A model generated the notes under the pieces. The model made no database searches, was not told where the DNA came from, and saw nothing but the letters and a program-made list of their open reading frames with translations. This document shows, in pieces, positions 26,510 through 34,971 of a stretch of 64,000 nucleotides of DNA (its first letter is position 1; the number at the start of each line of letters is the position of its first letter). The position numbers were made by a program, and so were the translations under genes. This stretch comes from Pseudomonas extremorientalis (GTDB lineage: Bacteria > Pseudomonadota > Gammaproteobacteria > Pseudomonadales > Pseudomonadaceae): assembly GCF_001870465.1 (NCBI RefSeq), contig NZ_MDGK01000041.1:145666-209665 (forward strand), in the 5' to 3' direction.

Positions 26510-27067
26510 TCAAGCGAGCTGTTTTTCGACCCATTTACCGTAGGCATCGATGAAGGCCTGCAGGAACGGTCTGGTCTTCTCGGACACCTTGCCCGCCTCA
26601 TCGAACACACTGCCCGCGCCGCCCAGGTAGGCCTCCGGCTGCTGCATGCACGGCACATCGAGGAATACCAGGGACTGGCGCAGGTGATGGTTGGCGCCAA
26701 ACCCGCCAATCGCACCCGGCGATACGCTGATGATCGCCCCCGGCTTGCCACTCCAGGCACTCTGCCCGTACGGCCGGGAACCCACGTCGATGGCGTTCTT
26801 CAACGGGGCCGGGACGGAGCGGTTGTATTCCGGGGTCACGAATAACACCGCGTCGGATGAGCTCACCTGTTTGCGGAAAGTACTGTAGGCTGCCGGCGGT
26901 GATGCTCCGTCAATGTCTTCGTTGTAGAGCGGCAAATCGCCAATTTCCACAATGTTCAACTTCAGGTTGGCAGGGGCCAGTTCAGCCAATGCCAGGGCGA
27001 CCTTGCGGTTGATCGAGTCTTTTCTCAAGCTGCCGACCACGACGGCGATGGTGTAGACCTTGCTCAT
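26510..27067 (-). CDS. NADPH-dependent FMN reductase (ChrR-like)
   Basis: A 185-residue flavodoxin-like reductase. It shows GSLRKDSINRKVA (phosphate loop), TPEYNRSVPAPLKNAIDVGSR, and GAIGGFGANHHLRQ, all typical of the NADPH-dependent FMN reductase / ChrR / YieF family. Such proteins reduce quinones, chromate and azo compounds by two electrons and protect against oxidative stress. It lies convergent to poxB; no operon partner. Confidence 0.92.
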   Translation of the reverse strand: MSKVYTIAVVVGSLRKDSINRKVALALAELAPANLKLNIVEIGDLPLYNEDIDGASPPAAYSTFRKQVSSSDAVLFVTPEYNRSVPAPLKNAIDVGSRPYGQSAWSGKPGAIISVSPGAIGGFGANHHLRQSLVFLDVPCMQQPEAYLGGAGSVFDEAGKVSEKTRPFLQAFIDAYGKWVEKQLA

Positions 27068-27295
27068 TGGGGTTTCCCGACGTCTGACTAAAGGAGCTTG
27101 TAGTTATAAAGTCTTCGCGACGGGTTCACCAGAAGGTTTTTGATAATCCTGCGGGCACTTGCATTGCGCAGCATCATGTAGGAAGCATCTTAAAACATCG
27201 GCGAATAGTATTTTTATTCCGTAAGTAAACTACCCAGCTCCATGACGGTCTACAGAACCGCAAATCGAGTGTTTATCTCCAGAGGTTCTAAACAG

Positions 27296-27532
27296 ATGGC
27301 AGCAGTATTAGTCGGACAGTTTCATGCCAGAGACGCAGAAGGACGCGTGTATTCGGTGCATGAGTTCCAGGAATCCAACCCGGCGCAAGGCGACCTGGCT
27401 GGCTCGGCACCTACCATTACCTACAAGCTGGCCATTGGCGACCGTGTAGAGAAACTGGAAGGCGACGAATTCAAGCTGATCCAATCGGGCACCATTCTCG
27501 TGCGCGAATCGCAAACCACCCTCGCGTCATAA
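27296..27532 (+). CDS. Small conserved hypothetical protein
   Basis: A 78-residue soluble protein, MAAVLVGQFHARDAEGRVYS onward, without a signal or membrane segment; predicted mostly beta strand (alternating VLVGQF, YSVHEF, ITYKLAIGDRVEKLEGDEFKLI). The open frame extends to an ATG at 27242, but CAGAGG before 27296 favours the shorter form. I do not recognise a function. The AT-rich 228-bp gap before it shows no clear promoter. Confidence 0.7.
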   Translation: MAAVLVGQFHARDAEGRVYSVHEFQESNPAQGDLAGSAPTITYKLAIGDRVEKLEGDEFKLIQSGTILVRESQTTLAS

Positions 27533-27593
27533 GATCCCGCCTTATCCACCTGCTCAGTCCTGGCCATTGACGGCGTTGACTGGGCTGGGGTGA

Positions 27594-27938
27594 TCACGGG
27601 CGACGGATCTCGGTGACTTCAATGCCCTGCTCGCCCTCGACCTTCTTCACGATCACCACCAATCGCCCCCGCTCACCCTCCACCGCGAACATGGAACGCT
27701 GGTAGCCCGCCGTGTTGTAGCCTGGGTACGCCACCACCTGCCTGACCAGTTCAATACCCAACACCGCCCCCACCTGTTCGATGACCTGTTCCTGGGAACG
27801 GATAAACGCTTCAATTGCCAGGTTTTCCGGCGCGGTTTCGTTTTGACTGTTGAAGAGATAAGCAGCCACGCACCCTACGGTCACCAGGACCAGCAGTTGC
27901 TTGACCGTTACCCCGAGGAATATCGAGGGTAGAGGCAT
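27594..27938 (-). CDS. Membrane-anchored hypothetical protein
   Basis: 114 residues: one N-terminal membrane helix (about 6-30, FLGVTVKQLLVLVTVGCVAAYLF), then a soluble domain with mixed alpha/beta character and a charged end (VVIVKKVEGEQGIEVTEIRRP). Possibly periplasmic-facing. No family recognised. It diverges from the LysR gene at 28048. No clear ribosome site precedes the ATG, so the start is uncertain. Confidence 0.65.
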   Translation of the reverse strand: MPLPSIFLGVTVKQLLVLVTVGCVAAYLFNSQNETAPENLAIEAFIRSQEQVIEQVGAVLGIELVRQVVAYPGYNTAGYQRSMFAVEGERGRLVVIVKKVEGEQGIEVTEIRRP

Positions 27939-28047
27939 GTGAGACCAGACCTGTTTTTGTTGTTAATGCCGGCAGCCGGCTTTGGTCGTTAATGATCAGC
28001 GCAGCCATTCTATTGAATACCCGGCTCGCTGCACATAGACTCCGGCG

Positions 28048-28941
28048 ATGCGTTTACGTCATATCGAAGTGATTCAGGCCATCTTGCAGACCGGACACCT
28101 CGGCACGGCCGCCGAGTGGTTGCAACTTCCCGTGGGCGATGTGGACTCGGCGCTCAAGGACGCCGAGCAACAGCTCGGCTTCATGTTGTTCGCCAGTGTG
28201 CGCGGGCGTTTGCAGGCTACCCGGGAAACCCTGGAACTGCAGGCGGAAATTGCCCATGTGTATGAGGCCCTGGAGCCGGTGCAACGCCTGGCCAGCCGCC
28301 TGAAAAACCATCATGCCCCTGCCCTGCGCGTGCTCTGCACACCGCCGCTGGCCAATCAGCTGTTGCCGCACAGTATTGCGGTGCTGCGCCGACGCTTCCA
28401 GGACACGCCCTGCAACCTGTCGAGCCAAACCACCCGGGAGATCATCAGGAGCCTGCTGCTGCACGAAGCCGACGTGGGTTTGAGCCTGCATGACCCGGAG
28501 CACCCGCAGATCCACTGCACCGTACTCGCCCAGGGCAAGCTGCAACTGCTGGCGCCCCATGGTTGGCTCAAACCCAAGCAGAAGTACATTGCGCTGCAGG
28601 ACCTCGCCGGACAATCGATGATCGGCCTGGAGGGCCAGGACCCGCTCAGCCGCCTGCTGGACGCCAAGCTGCAAGCCTTGCGCCCGCTGCCGGTGGTGCA
28701 GACGCGGGTGCAGACCTACCAGATGATGCGCAGCATGGTGGAAGCAGGCGAAGGCCTGGCGGTGGTCGACCCGTTCACCGCGTTCGGCGCCCGCGAGGCC
28801 GGGCTGGATGCGTGCCCGGTGTCGCCGCCGATCATGATCAGCCTGTATGCGCTGACCCTCAAGGATGGCCCGACCTCCCCGGCGCTGAATGCGCTGCTGG
28901 AGATCGTGACGCAGAAGGCCGAGGGTTTGTTGGCGGGTTAA
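28048..28941 (+). CDS. LysR-family transcriptional regulator
   Basis: 297 residues with an N-terminal winged helix (MRLRHIEVIQAILQTGHLGTAA) and a C-terminal substrate-binding domain (VLCTPPLANQLLPHSIAVLRRRF onward). The helix-turn-helix is slightly unusual for the family in reading LQLPVGDVDSALKDAEQQLG instead of the commoner SQPAVSRQI core, but the pattern holds. Target genes are unclear: the neighbour behind is a small membrane protein, and the gene in front (GNAT) converges with it, stops overlapping by 3 bp. Confidence 0.88.
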   Translation: MRLRHIEVIQAILQTGHLGTAAEWLQLPVGDVDSALKDAEQQLGFMLFASVRGRLQATRETLELQAEIAHVYEALEPVQRLASRLKNHHAPALRVLCTPPLANQLLPHSIAVLRRRFQDTPCNLSSQTTREIIRSLLLHEADVGLSLHDPEHPQIHCTVLAQGKLQLLAPHGWLKPKQKYIALQDLAGQSMIGLEGQDPLSRLLDAKLQALRPLPVVQTRVQTYQMMRSMVEAGEGLAVVDPFTAFGAREAGLDACPVSPPIMISLYALTLKDGPTSPALNALLEIVTQKAEGLLAG

Positions 28942-29519
28942 GCGTTGCCGGCTTCGCTCTTGAACAACCGATACCAGAATATCGCCACTTCGCGGGTCTG
29001 CGGGTCGATACCGCGATAGCGCAGATGGTCGATGCCGCCCATCACATAGCCGCAACGCTCGTACAAGCGGCAGGCACCGAGGTTGTTGTTCTGGGTTTCG
29101 AGCATCATGCCGGGCAGGTTTTTCTTGCGGCTCCAGAACTGCGCCACATCCAGCAACGCCTTGGCTACTCCGTGGCGTCGCGCAGGCAAGGCCACCGCCA
29201 ACTCGTCGACATGGGCAAAGCCGTTCCAGTTGGTGCTGACCACGATGTGCCCCACCGCCCGGTCGTCCAGGTAGGCCATGAAGATCGCACTGTCGGGCGC
29301 GTCACGGAAACTGGCGAACTCCTCAGGGTCAATGCCGTAGCACTTGCGGTACGGCAAGATACGCTCCACGGGCCATTGATCGACCCGCTTGCCCATCTGC
29401 GGCTCACCGTAGGCGCTGACCTCAAAGCTGAAGTCATTGCCCCACACATAGGCATCAAAGCCTTCATCTGCGACCCGCACACTGAGTCCGGGATACTTCG
29501 GGTTCATTACAGCCTGCAT
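28938..29519 (-). CDS. GNAT-family N-acetyltransferase
   Basis: 193 residues. The acetyl-CoA loop is ALPARRHGVAKALLDVA, followed by NNNLGACRLYERCGYVMGG, the classic GNAT motif B. The start at 29519 (MQAVMNPKYPG) has AAGG six bases upstream, inside the stop region of the decarboxylase gene, suggesting translational coupling to it. It might acetylate the amine made by the decarboxylase or an unrelated substrate; this is inference from position only. Confidence 0.85.
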   Translation of the reverse strand: MQAVMNPKYPGLSVRVADEGFDAYVWGNDFSFEVSAYGEPQMGKRVDQWPVERILPYRKCYGIDPEEFASFRDAPDSAIFMAYLDDRAVGHIVVSTNWNGFAHVDELAVALPARRHGVAKALLDVAQFWSRKKNLPGMMLETQNNNLGACRLYERCGYVMGGIDHLRYRGIDPQTREVAIFWYRLFKSEAGNA

Positions 29520-29527
29520 AAACATCC

Positions 29528-31783
29528 TTAACCCTTGATGCAATCGACGGTGTAACAACGACCGCTGCCATCATCCTCGTGTTGCAACCCATGAACATCG
29601 GCGACAAAACCGGGGAAACTGCTATCGAACGTCCGGGCAAACGCCAGGTAGTCGATGATCGAGCGCGTCGACTCGGTAAAGCGCTCGCCCGGCATGATCA
29701 ACGGAATGCCGGGCGGATAAGGCACCAGCATCACGGCTGCGATGCGTCCTGGCAAGGCGTCGATGGAAACCGCCTCCACTTCGCCCCTCACCAATTGGTC
29801 GTAGGCGTCGGCGGGCTTCATCGCGATTTCCGGCAATACGGTGTACATGCGCTTCAAATGCCTGGCCGTGGCGTTGCTGCGATAACAGCTGTGCAACTGG
29901 TCACACAGGTCGCGCAAGCCCAGGCTTTGGTAGCGCGTCGGCCCTTGGGCAAACACCGATGGCAAACAACTGGCCAGGCTGATATTGGCGTCGTAGCTGC
30001 GCTTGAATTCCAGCAATTCGGTGAGCAAGGTACTCCATTTACCTTTGGTAATGCCCATGGAGAACAGCACGAGGAAAGAATACAGCCCGGTCTTTTCCAC
30101 TACCAGACCGCGCTCCCAGAGGAACTTGCTGACCACCGCCGCCGGGATCCCGCAATCGCTCAAGGCACCGCCGGCATTGAGACCGGGCATTACCAGGGTC
30201 ACTTTGATCGGGTCCAGCAGCACATAGTCCTCGGCTACATCACCGAAGCCATGCCAGTCATCCTGGGGATGCAATAACCAATCGGCGGTGGCGACCTTGT
30301 CGATCCCCGCCACCGACGGTGGCTGCCAGATGGAAAACCACCAGTCCTCGGCGGCGATATGCTGGCGCAGATTGGCCAGGGCACGGCGGAAGCTCAGCGC
30401 CTCATCAAACATCTCCTGCAACAGCGAACGCCCGGCCGGGCCTTCCATCATTGCCGAAGCTACGTCCAGGGAGGCAATGATGCTGTATTGCGGCGATGTG
30501 GAGATATGCATCATGAACGCCTCGTTGAAACGGTCACGGTCCAGTTGGCGGGCACCGCCGTCCTGCACATGGATCATCGAAGCCTGGCTGAAAGCTGCCA
30601 GCAGTTTGTGGGTGGAGTGAGTGGTAAACACCAGCGGGCTGTCCGCCGTGCGCGAGGTGCCCATGCCGTAGCGCCCGGCGAAGAACTCATGAAACGCCGC
30701 GTAGGCGTACCAGGCCTCGTCAAAATGCAGCACCTCGACGCTGTTGCCCAATTGCTGTTTGATCAGCTCGGCGTTGTAGCACAGGCCGTCGTAGGTGGAA
30801 TTGGTGACCACCGCCATCTTCACTTTCGGCGGGCGACCACGGGTCAAGGGACTGGCGTCGATCTTGGCGCGGATCGACTCGGGGCTGAACTCGCTCAGGG
30901 GAATCGGACCGATGATCCCCAGTTCGTTGCGCTCCGGGCACAGGTACAGCGGGATGGCGCCGGTCATGATGATCGAATGCAGCACCGACTTGTGACAGTT
31001 GCGGTCCACCAGCACCAGGTCATCGCGCCCGACCATGGAATGCCAGACGATTTTGTTGGCGGTGGAGGTGCCGTTGATGACGAAGAACGTATGGTCGGCG
31101 CCAAAGTTACGCGCAGCACGGGCTTCGGCTTCGGCCAGCGGCCCGGTGTGATCCAGCAGCGAACCCAGCTCGGGCACCGAGACCGATAGATCCGAGCGCA
31201 GTGTGTTTTCCCCGAAGAACTGGTGGAACGCTTGCCCCACCGGGCTTTTGCGATAGGCCACACCGCCGCCATGGCCCGGTGTGTGCCAGGAATAGTTCGA
31301 ATCAGCCGTGTGCTGCACCAACGCCTTGAAGAACGGCGGCAACAGACCATCCAGATACGTACGCGCCGCACGGGCGACTTGCCGGGCTAGAAACGGCACG
31401 GTGTCTTCGAACAGATACAGGATGCCGCGCAACTGGTTGAGTTCGCTCATGGCGTCGGCAGGCGCGTTTTCCAGGGTGACTTGCTCGCCCAGGGCGAAGA
31501 TCGGCAGGTTGGGCGCCCGCAGCCGCGCCAAGCGGATCAGCTCGACCATGTTCTGTAGAAGGTGGGTGTTTTCGCCAGCACCTTCGGCGGCGATCAACAT
31601 GCACGCCAGGCCATGATGGGTAGACGCCACCAGCCTGCCTTCGGCGTAGTCCACCGCGGAAAATATAGAAAAGCCCTCTTGCTCCAACTCCCGGGCGATG
31701 CCTCGGACCCGGTCACCGGCAACGGTGTCGGCCTTGATGTCGCGGTGCACGATCAGGACGGGAAACTTCAGGTCTTTATACAT
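29528..31783 (-). CDS. ldcA: Lysine/arginine/ornithine decarboxylase (LdcA-like)
   Basis: A 751-residue fold-type-I PLP decarboxylase with the N-terminal response-regulator-like wing domain, the PLP core and a C-terminal domain. The PLP lysine is Lys393 in THSTHKLLAAFSQAS; HFDEAWYAYAAF supplies the pyridine-N aspartate. In P. aeruginosa the ortholog in the same context (PA1818, by memory) decarboxylates lysine to cadaverine and is controlled by arginine. Substrate cannot be fixed from sequence. A GNAT gene follows, nearly overlapping. Confidence 0.88.
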   Translation of the reverse strand: MYKDLKFPVLIVHRDIKADTVAGDRVRGIARELEQEGFSIFSAVDYAEGRLVASTHHGLACMLIAAEGAGENTHLLQNMVELIRLARLRAPNLPIFALGEQVTLENAPADAMSELNQLRGILYLFEDTVPFLARQVARAARTYLDGLLPPFFKALVQHTADSNYSWHTPGHGGGVAYRKSPVGQAFHQFFGENTLRSDLSVSVPELGSLLDHTGPLAEAEARAARNFGADHTFFVINGTSTANKIVWHSMVGRDDLVLVDRNCHKSVLHSIIMTGAIPLYLCPERNELGIIGPIPLSEFSPESIRAKIDASPLTRGRPPKVKMAVVTNSTYDGLCYNAELIKQQLGNSVEVLHFDEAWYAYAAFHEFFAGRYGMGTSRTADSPLVFTTHSTHKLLAAFSQASMIHVQDGGARQLDRDRFNEAFMMHISTSPQYSIIASLDVASAMMEGPAGRSLLQEMFDEALSFRRALANLRQHIAAEDWWFSIWQPPSVAGIDKVATADWLLHPQDDWHGFGDVAEDYVLLDPIKVTLVMPGLNAGGALSDCGIPAAVVSKFLWERGLVVEKTGLYSFLVLFSMGITKGKWSTLLTELLEFKRSYDANISLASCLPSVFAQGPTRYQSLGLRDLCDQLHSCYRSNATARHLKRMYTVLPEIAMKPADAYDQLVRGEVEAVSIDALPGRIAAVMLVPYPPGIPLIMPGERFTESTRSIIDYLAFARTFDSSFPGFVADVHGLQHEDDGSGRCYTVDCIKG

Positions 31784-31872
31784 GTGTGCTTGTCGTCCTG
31801 AGGGCTATGCACTCAAGGGTAGAAGCTTGGCGGGCATGACGCGAATGAAGATTGACAGGCAATTGAAATCAA

Positions 31873-31963
31873 TTGTGGGAGGGGGCTTGCCTGCGATAAC
31901 GGTACATCAGTCAACACAGGTTTCGACTGGCCTGCCGCTATCGGGAGCAAGCCCCCTCCCACA
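31873..31963. repeat. REP pair (inverted, imperfect)
   Basis: TTGTGGGAGGGGGCTTGCC near 31873-31891 and its opposite GGAGCAAGCCCCCTCCCAC near 31944-31962. The cores are diverged (CCTGCGATAAC and GCTATCGGGAGC instead of CCCCCGATAGC). It lies between ldcA and dnaQ, and fills most of a 204-bp gap. Confidence 0.85.
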
Positions 31964-31987
31964 GTTTCAATCGAGTTCATCCAGGGG

Positions 31988-32734
31988 TTATTGCTGGGTC
32001 AGTTGGGTCCACAATGCCGGCGCGCCCGCCGATTTGGCGATCGCTTCCAACCGGGCCGCGTGTTCCGCGAGGTCCTGTTCGCTGGCGCGGATGATCGTCG
32101 TGGGTTTGCGATCAGCCGGCAGTCGGCGGATTTCCGAAGGACGGTTGCCCGAGCCTTCCGCCGAGCCGCTGCCATCGGAGGCGTTGCCCGCCAGGGACAG
32201 GCTGGTCTGCCCGCCGGTCATGGTCAGGTAGACGTCAGCGAGAATCTCGGAGTCGAGCAAGGCGCCGTGGAGCTCACGGCCGGAGTTGTCGACGCCATAA
32301 CGTTTGCACAGGGCGTCGAGGCTGTTGCGCTGACCCGGGTGGCGCTCACGGGCCATCATCAAGGTATCGAGGATCGAGCAGTGCCGGGAAATGTCCGCGC
32401 GATCAGTCTGCCCCATCAGGGCAAACTCGTTATTGATGAAGCCGACGTCAAACGCCGCGTTATGGATGATCAACTGGGCACCGTTGATGAATTCGAAGAA
32501 CTCATCGGCGACTTCGGCGAAGCGCGGCTTGCCCTTGAGAAATTCGTCAGTGATGCCGTGGACGGCGATTGCGCCTTCGTCACTGTCGCGGTCCGGTTGC
32601 AGGTAGACGTGGAAGTGACGGCCGGTCAGGCGGCGCCCCATCAATTCGACACAGCCGATTTCAATGATCCGGTGACCGTCGGTCACCGGCATGCCGGTGG
32701 TTTCGGTATCGAGTACAACAGATCGGATGGCCAT
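31988..32734 (-). CDS. dnaQ: DNA polymerase III epsilon subunit (proofreading exonuclease)
   Basis: A 248-residue DEDDh exonuclease. Exo I is VLDTETTG (Asp and Glu ligands), Exo II HNAAFDVGFIN, and Exo III LHGALLDSEILADVYL with the HxxxxxD pattern. The C-terminal tail after residue 185 is the flexible part that binds the alpha polymerase subunit. It proofreads replication. It follows rnhA by 64 bp on the same strand, a standard pairing in proteobacteria. Confidence 0.96.
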   Translation of the reverse strand: MAIRSVVLDTETTGMPVTDGHRIIEIGCVELMGRRLTGRHFHVYLQPDRDSDEGAIAVHGITDEFLKGKPRFAEVADEFFEFINGAQLIIHNAAFDVGFINNEFALMGQTDRADISRHCSILDTLMMARERHPGQRNSLDALCKRYGVDNSGRELHGALLDSEILADVYLTMTGGQTSLSLAGNASDGSGSAEGSGNRPSEIRRLPADRKPTTIIRASEQDLAEHAARLEAIAKSAGAPALWTQLTQQ

Positions 32735-32798
32735 CAGGGTTCAGCTCTCAACGGTTTGGTGTATTTCAAAGGGCGCGATGTTACCACGTGAGTCGCCT

Positions 32799-33251
32799 TC
32801 AACTCTGCTTGTAGCCCCGCACTTCATCCACGCCACGGTTGGCCAACTGGTCAGCACGTTCGTTGCCGGGATGGCCAATATGACCGCGTACCCATTTCCA
32901 GGTGATGTCATGGCGATTGCATTGCTCATCGAGCAATTGCCACAGGTCGGCATTTTTCACCGGTTCCTTGGCGGCGGTTTTCCACCCGCGCTTCTTCCAG
33001 TTGGCCATCCACTCGTTGATGCCCTTCATCACGTATTGCGAGTCGGTCACCAGCAGCACATTGCAGCGGCGCTTGAGTTCTTCCAGGCCACGAATGGCGC
33101 CCATCAGCTCCATGCGGTTGTTGGTGGTGTTGGCCTCACCGCCCCACAACTCCTTCTCCACGCCTTTGCACACCAGCAACGCGCCCCAGCCGCCGGGGCC
33201 CGGGTTGCCCTTGCAGGCGCCATCGGTGAAGAGTTCTACGCTATCGGTCAT
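32799..33251 (-). CDS. rnhA: Ribonuclease HI
   Basis: 150 residues, the usual length. Catalytic acids are visible: Asp in ELFTDGACKGNPGPGGWG, Glu in NNRMELMGAIRGLEEL, Asp in LVTDSQYV, and the final Asp in ERADQLANRGVDE. It cuts RNA in RNA-DNA hybrids. It lies between the methyltransferase and dnaQ genes, the conserved pseudomonad order. Confidence 0.97.
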   Translation of the reverse strand: MTDSVELFTDGACKGNPGPGGWGALLVCKGVEKELWGGEANTTNNRMELMGAIRGLEELKRRCNVLLVTDSQYVMKGINEWMANWKKRGWKTAAKEPVKNADLWQLLDEQCNRHDITWKWVRGHIGHPGNERADQLANRGVDEVRGYKQS

Positions 33252-33281
33252 CGGTTGCTCGGTATCAATTCAAAAAGAGGA

Positions 33282-34040
33282 TTACGCATCGCTTTGCTTG
33301 CGGTTGACCTTGGCCATCGGCAATGGCACCAGCTTGCCCATCGGCTCGCGGCGCACCTGCTGCAACGGGCGCAGCCCGACCGCGATCTTGCGCGCCACCA
33401 GCAGGTAAAAGCCGCCACCGGACAATTGCCAGGCGCCGGCCCGGCGTTCCCAGCCGGCCAGGCGGCCCTGCCACTTGGTCGACGCAAGCGGCGGACGATA
33501 GCACCCGAAGCGGCGTTTCTCCAGCGCGAAGCCCAGCAGGTTCAGCCAGTCGCCCACCCGTTGCGGCGAGATGCAGCGCGCCTGGCGCAGGCCGTCATGG
33601 GCGAACACATGACGCAGGCCCCAACTGCTCCAGGGGTTGATCCCCACGATCAGCAAATGGCCACCGGGCCGTACGCTGCTCGCCGCCTCGCGCAGCAAGC
33701 CATGGGGCGACAGGCAGAAATCCAGCCCGTGCTGCAGCACTACCACATCGGCAGCATGCTCGCTCAACGGCCAGGCCTGTTCCTCGCACACGATCTCCAC
33801 ACCTGGCAACGGTGCACCCAGGCGAACATTACGTTGCACCTGCGGCGCGCAGGGCGGCGTTTCGGCCGAGGGGCCGTAGTGCACCAGATAGCCACCAAAG
33901 AACCGGCCCAGTTCGTCTTCGAGCATGCGCCGTTCTTCGTCCAGCAGAAATTGCCCGATGGGACCGGACAGCCACTCGCGGGCCGCGCCGATCAGGGCCA
34001 GCCACTCAGGATCGGCCTGGGCGAACGCTTTATCAGTCAT
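33282..34040 (-). CDS. SAM-dependent methyltransferase (class I, unknown substrate)
   Basis: 252 residues. The Rossmann core is a Methyltransf_11 type: an acidic strand LPGVEIVCEEQAWPLSEHAADVV and LREAASSVRPGGHLLIVGINPWS. The glycine-rich motif I is weak, so the cofactor site departs from the consensus. ATG at 34040 follows GGAG; an upstream in-frame TTG is rejected. Conserved between rnhA and the divergent gloB in Pseudomonas. Substrate unknown. Confidence 0.85.
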   Translation of the reverse strand: MTDKAFAQADPEWLALIGAAREWLSGPIGQFLLDEERRMLEDELGRFFGGYLVHYGPSAETPPCAPQVQRNVRLGAPLPGVEIVCEEQAWPLSEHAADVVVLQHGLDFCLSPHGLLREAASSVRPGGHLLIVGINPWSSWGLRHVFAHDGLRQARCISPQRVGDWLNLLGFALEKRRFGCYRPPLASTKWQGRLAGWERRAGAWQLSGGGFYLLVARKIAVGLRPLQQVRREPMGKLVPLPMAKVNRKQSDA

Positions 34041-34105
34041 TGCATTCTCCAACTCGCCTAGACGTTCTAAGATGCACCAATGTGTTCAGCTTGGCGAATC
34101 GAAGA

Positions 34106-34873
34106 ATGATACAGATCAGTGCCCTGCCCGCCTTCACCGATAACTACATCTGGTTGTTACAGGACCCTCGCACCCAACGCTGCGCCGTGGTCGACCCCGG
34201 CGATGCCGCGCCCGTGCTGGCCTGGCTCGAGCAGAACCCTGGCTGGAGCCTCAGCGACATCCTGATCACCCACCATCACCACGATCACGTCGGCGGTGTC
34301 GAACAACTCAAGCGTGAGACCGACGCCAAGGTCTACGGCCCGGCCAACGAGAAAATCCCGGCGCGGGACGTGGCGTTGCACGATAACGACCGCATTACGG
34401 TACTCGGCCTGGACTTCGACATCTATAGCGTTCCCGGCCACACCCTGGGCCATATCGCCTTTTATCACCCGGGCGTGCTGTTGTGTGGCGACACCCTGTT
34501 CGCCGCCGGTTGCGGGCGCCTGTTCGAAGGCACACCGGAACAGATGCACAGCTCCCTCGAGCGCCTGGCCGCCCTGCCCGCCGATACTCTGGTGTACTGC
34601 ACCCACGAATACACGCAGAGTAACCTCAAGTTCGCTCAAGCTGTGGAACCGGACAACACCGATATAGCCGAACGAGTGGAGAACGTACGCCAACTGCGGG
34701 CCAGAGGCGAGATCACGCTGCCTTCCAACCTGGCCCTGGAAAAGCTGACCAACCCCTTTCTGCGCACCTCTGAAACATCCGTTAAACAAAAAGCGGACGA
34801 ACGGAATGGCCGTGACAACCGCTCTGGGGCCGAGGTGTTTGCTAGCTTGAGGGCTTGGAAAGATAAGTTCTAA
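34106..34873 (+). CDS. gloB: Hydroxyacylglutathione hydrolase (glyoxalase II)
   Basis: 255 residues of the metallo-beta-lactamase fold. Metal ligands: THHHHDHVGG (His56, His58, Asp60, His61), then PGHTLGHIAFY, GDTLFAAGCGRLFEGT, and a C-terminal HEYTQSNLKFA typical of GloB. It cleaves S-D-lactoylglutathione, ending methylglyoxal detoxification. ATG ATA CAG at 34106 is the start. It diverges from the methyltransferase gene across 65 bp. Confidence 0.96.
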   Translation: MIQISALPAFTDNYIWLLQDPRTQRCAVVDPGDAAPVLAWLEQNPGWSLSDILITHHHHDHVGGVEQLKRETDAKVYGPANEKIPARDVALHDNDRITVLGLDFDIYSVPGHTLGHIAFYHPGVLLCGDTLFAAGCGRLFEGTPEQMHSSLERLAALPADTLVYCTHEYTQSNLKFAQAVEPDNTDIAERVENVRQLRARGEITLPSNLALEKLTNPFLRTSETSVKQKADERNGRDNRSGAEVFASLRAWKDKF

Positions 34874-34906
34874 AGGGAAGCAATCTGATACGCAATTTCT
34901 GAATGG

Positions 34907-34935
34907 TTGACCGGAACCCAACGGGTTTCTAGAAT
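34907..34935 (+). promoter_or_regulatory. Sigma-70 promoter of mltD
   Basis: TTGACC (34907-34912), exactly 17 bp, TAGAAT (34930-34935): five of six matches at each box. The spacer contains the small dyad AACCC-AAC-GGGTT. The start codon is 36 bp downstream, giving a short leader. Confidence 0.7.
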
Positions 34936-34971
34936 CGCCCGACATTTTTGCCCGGAACTTACTTCCAGCCA

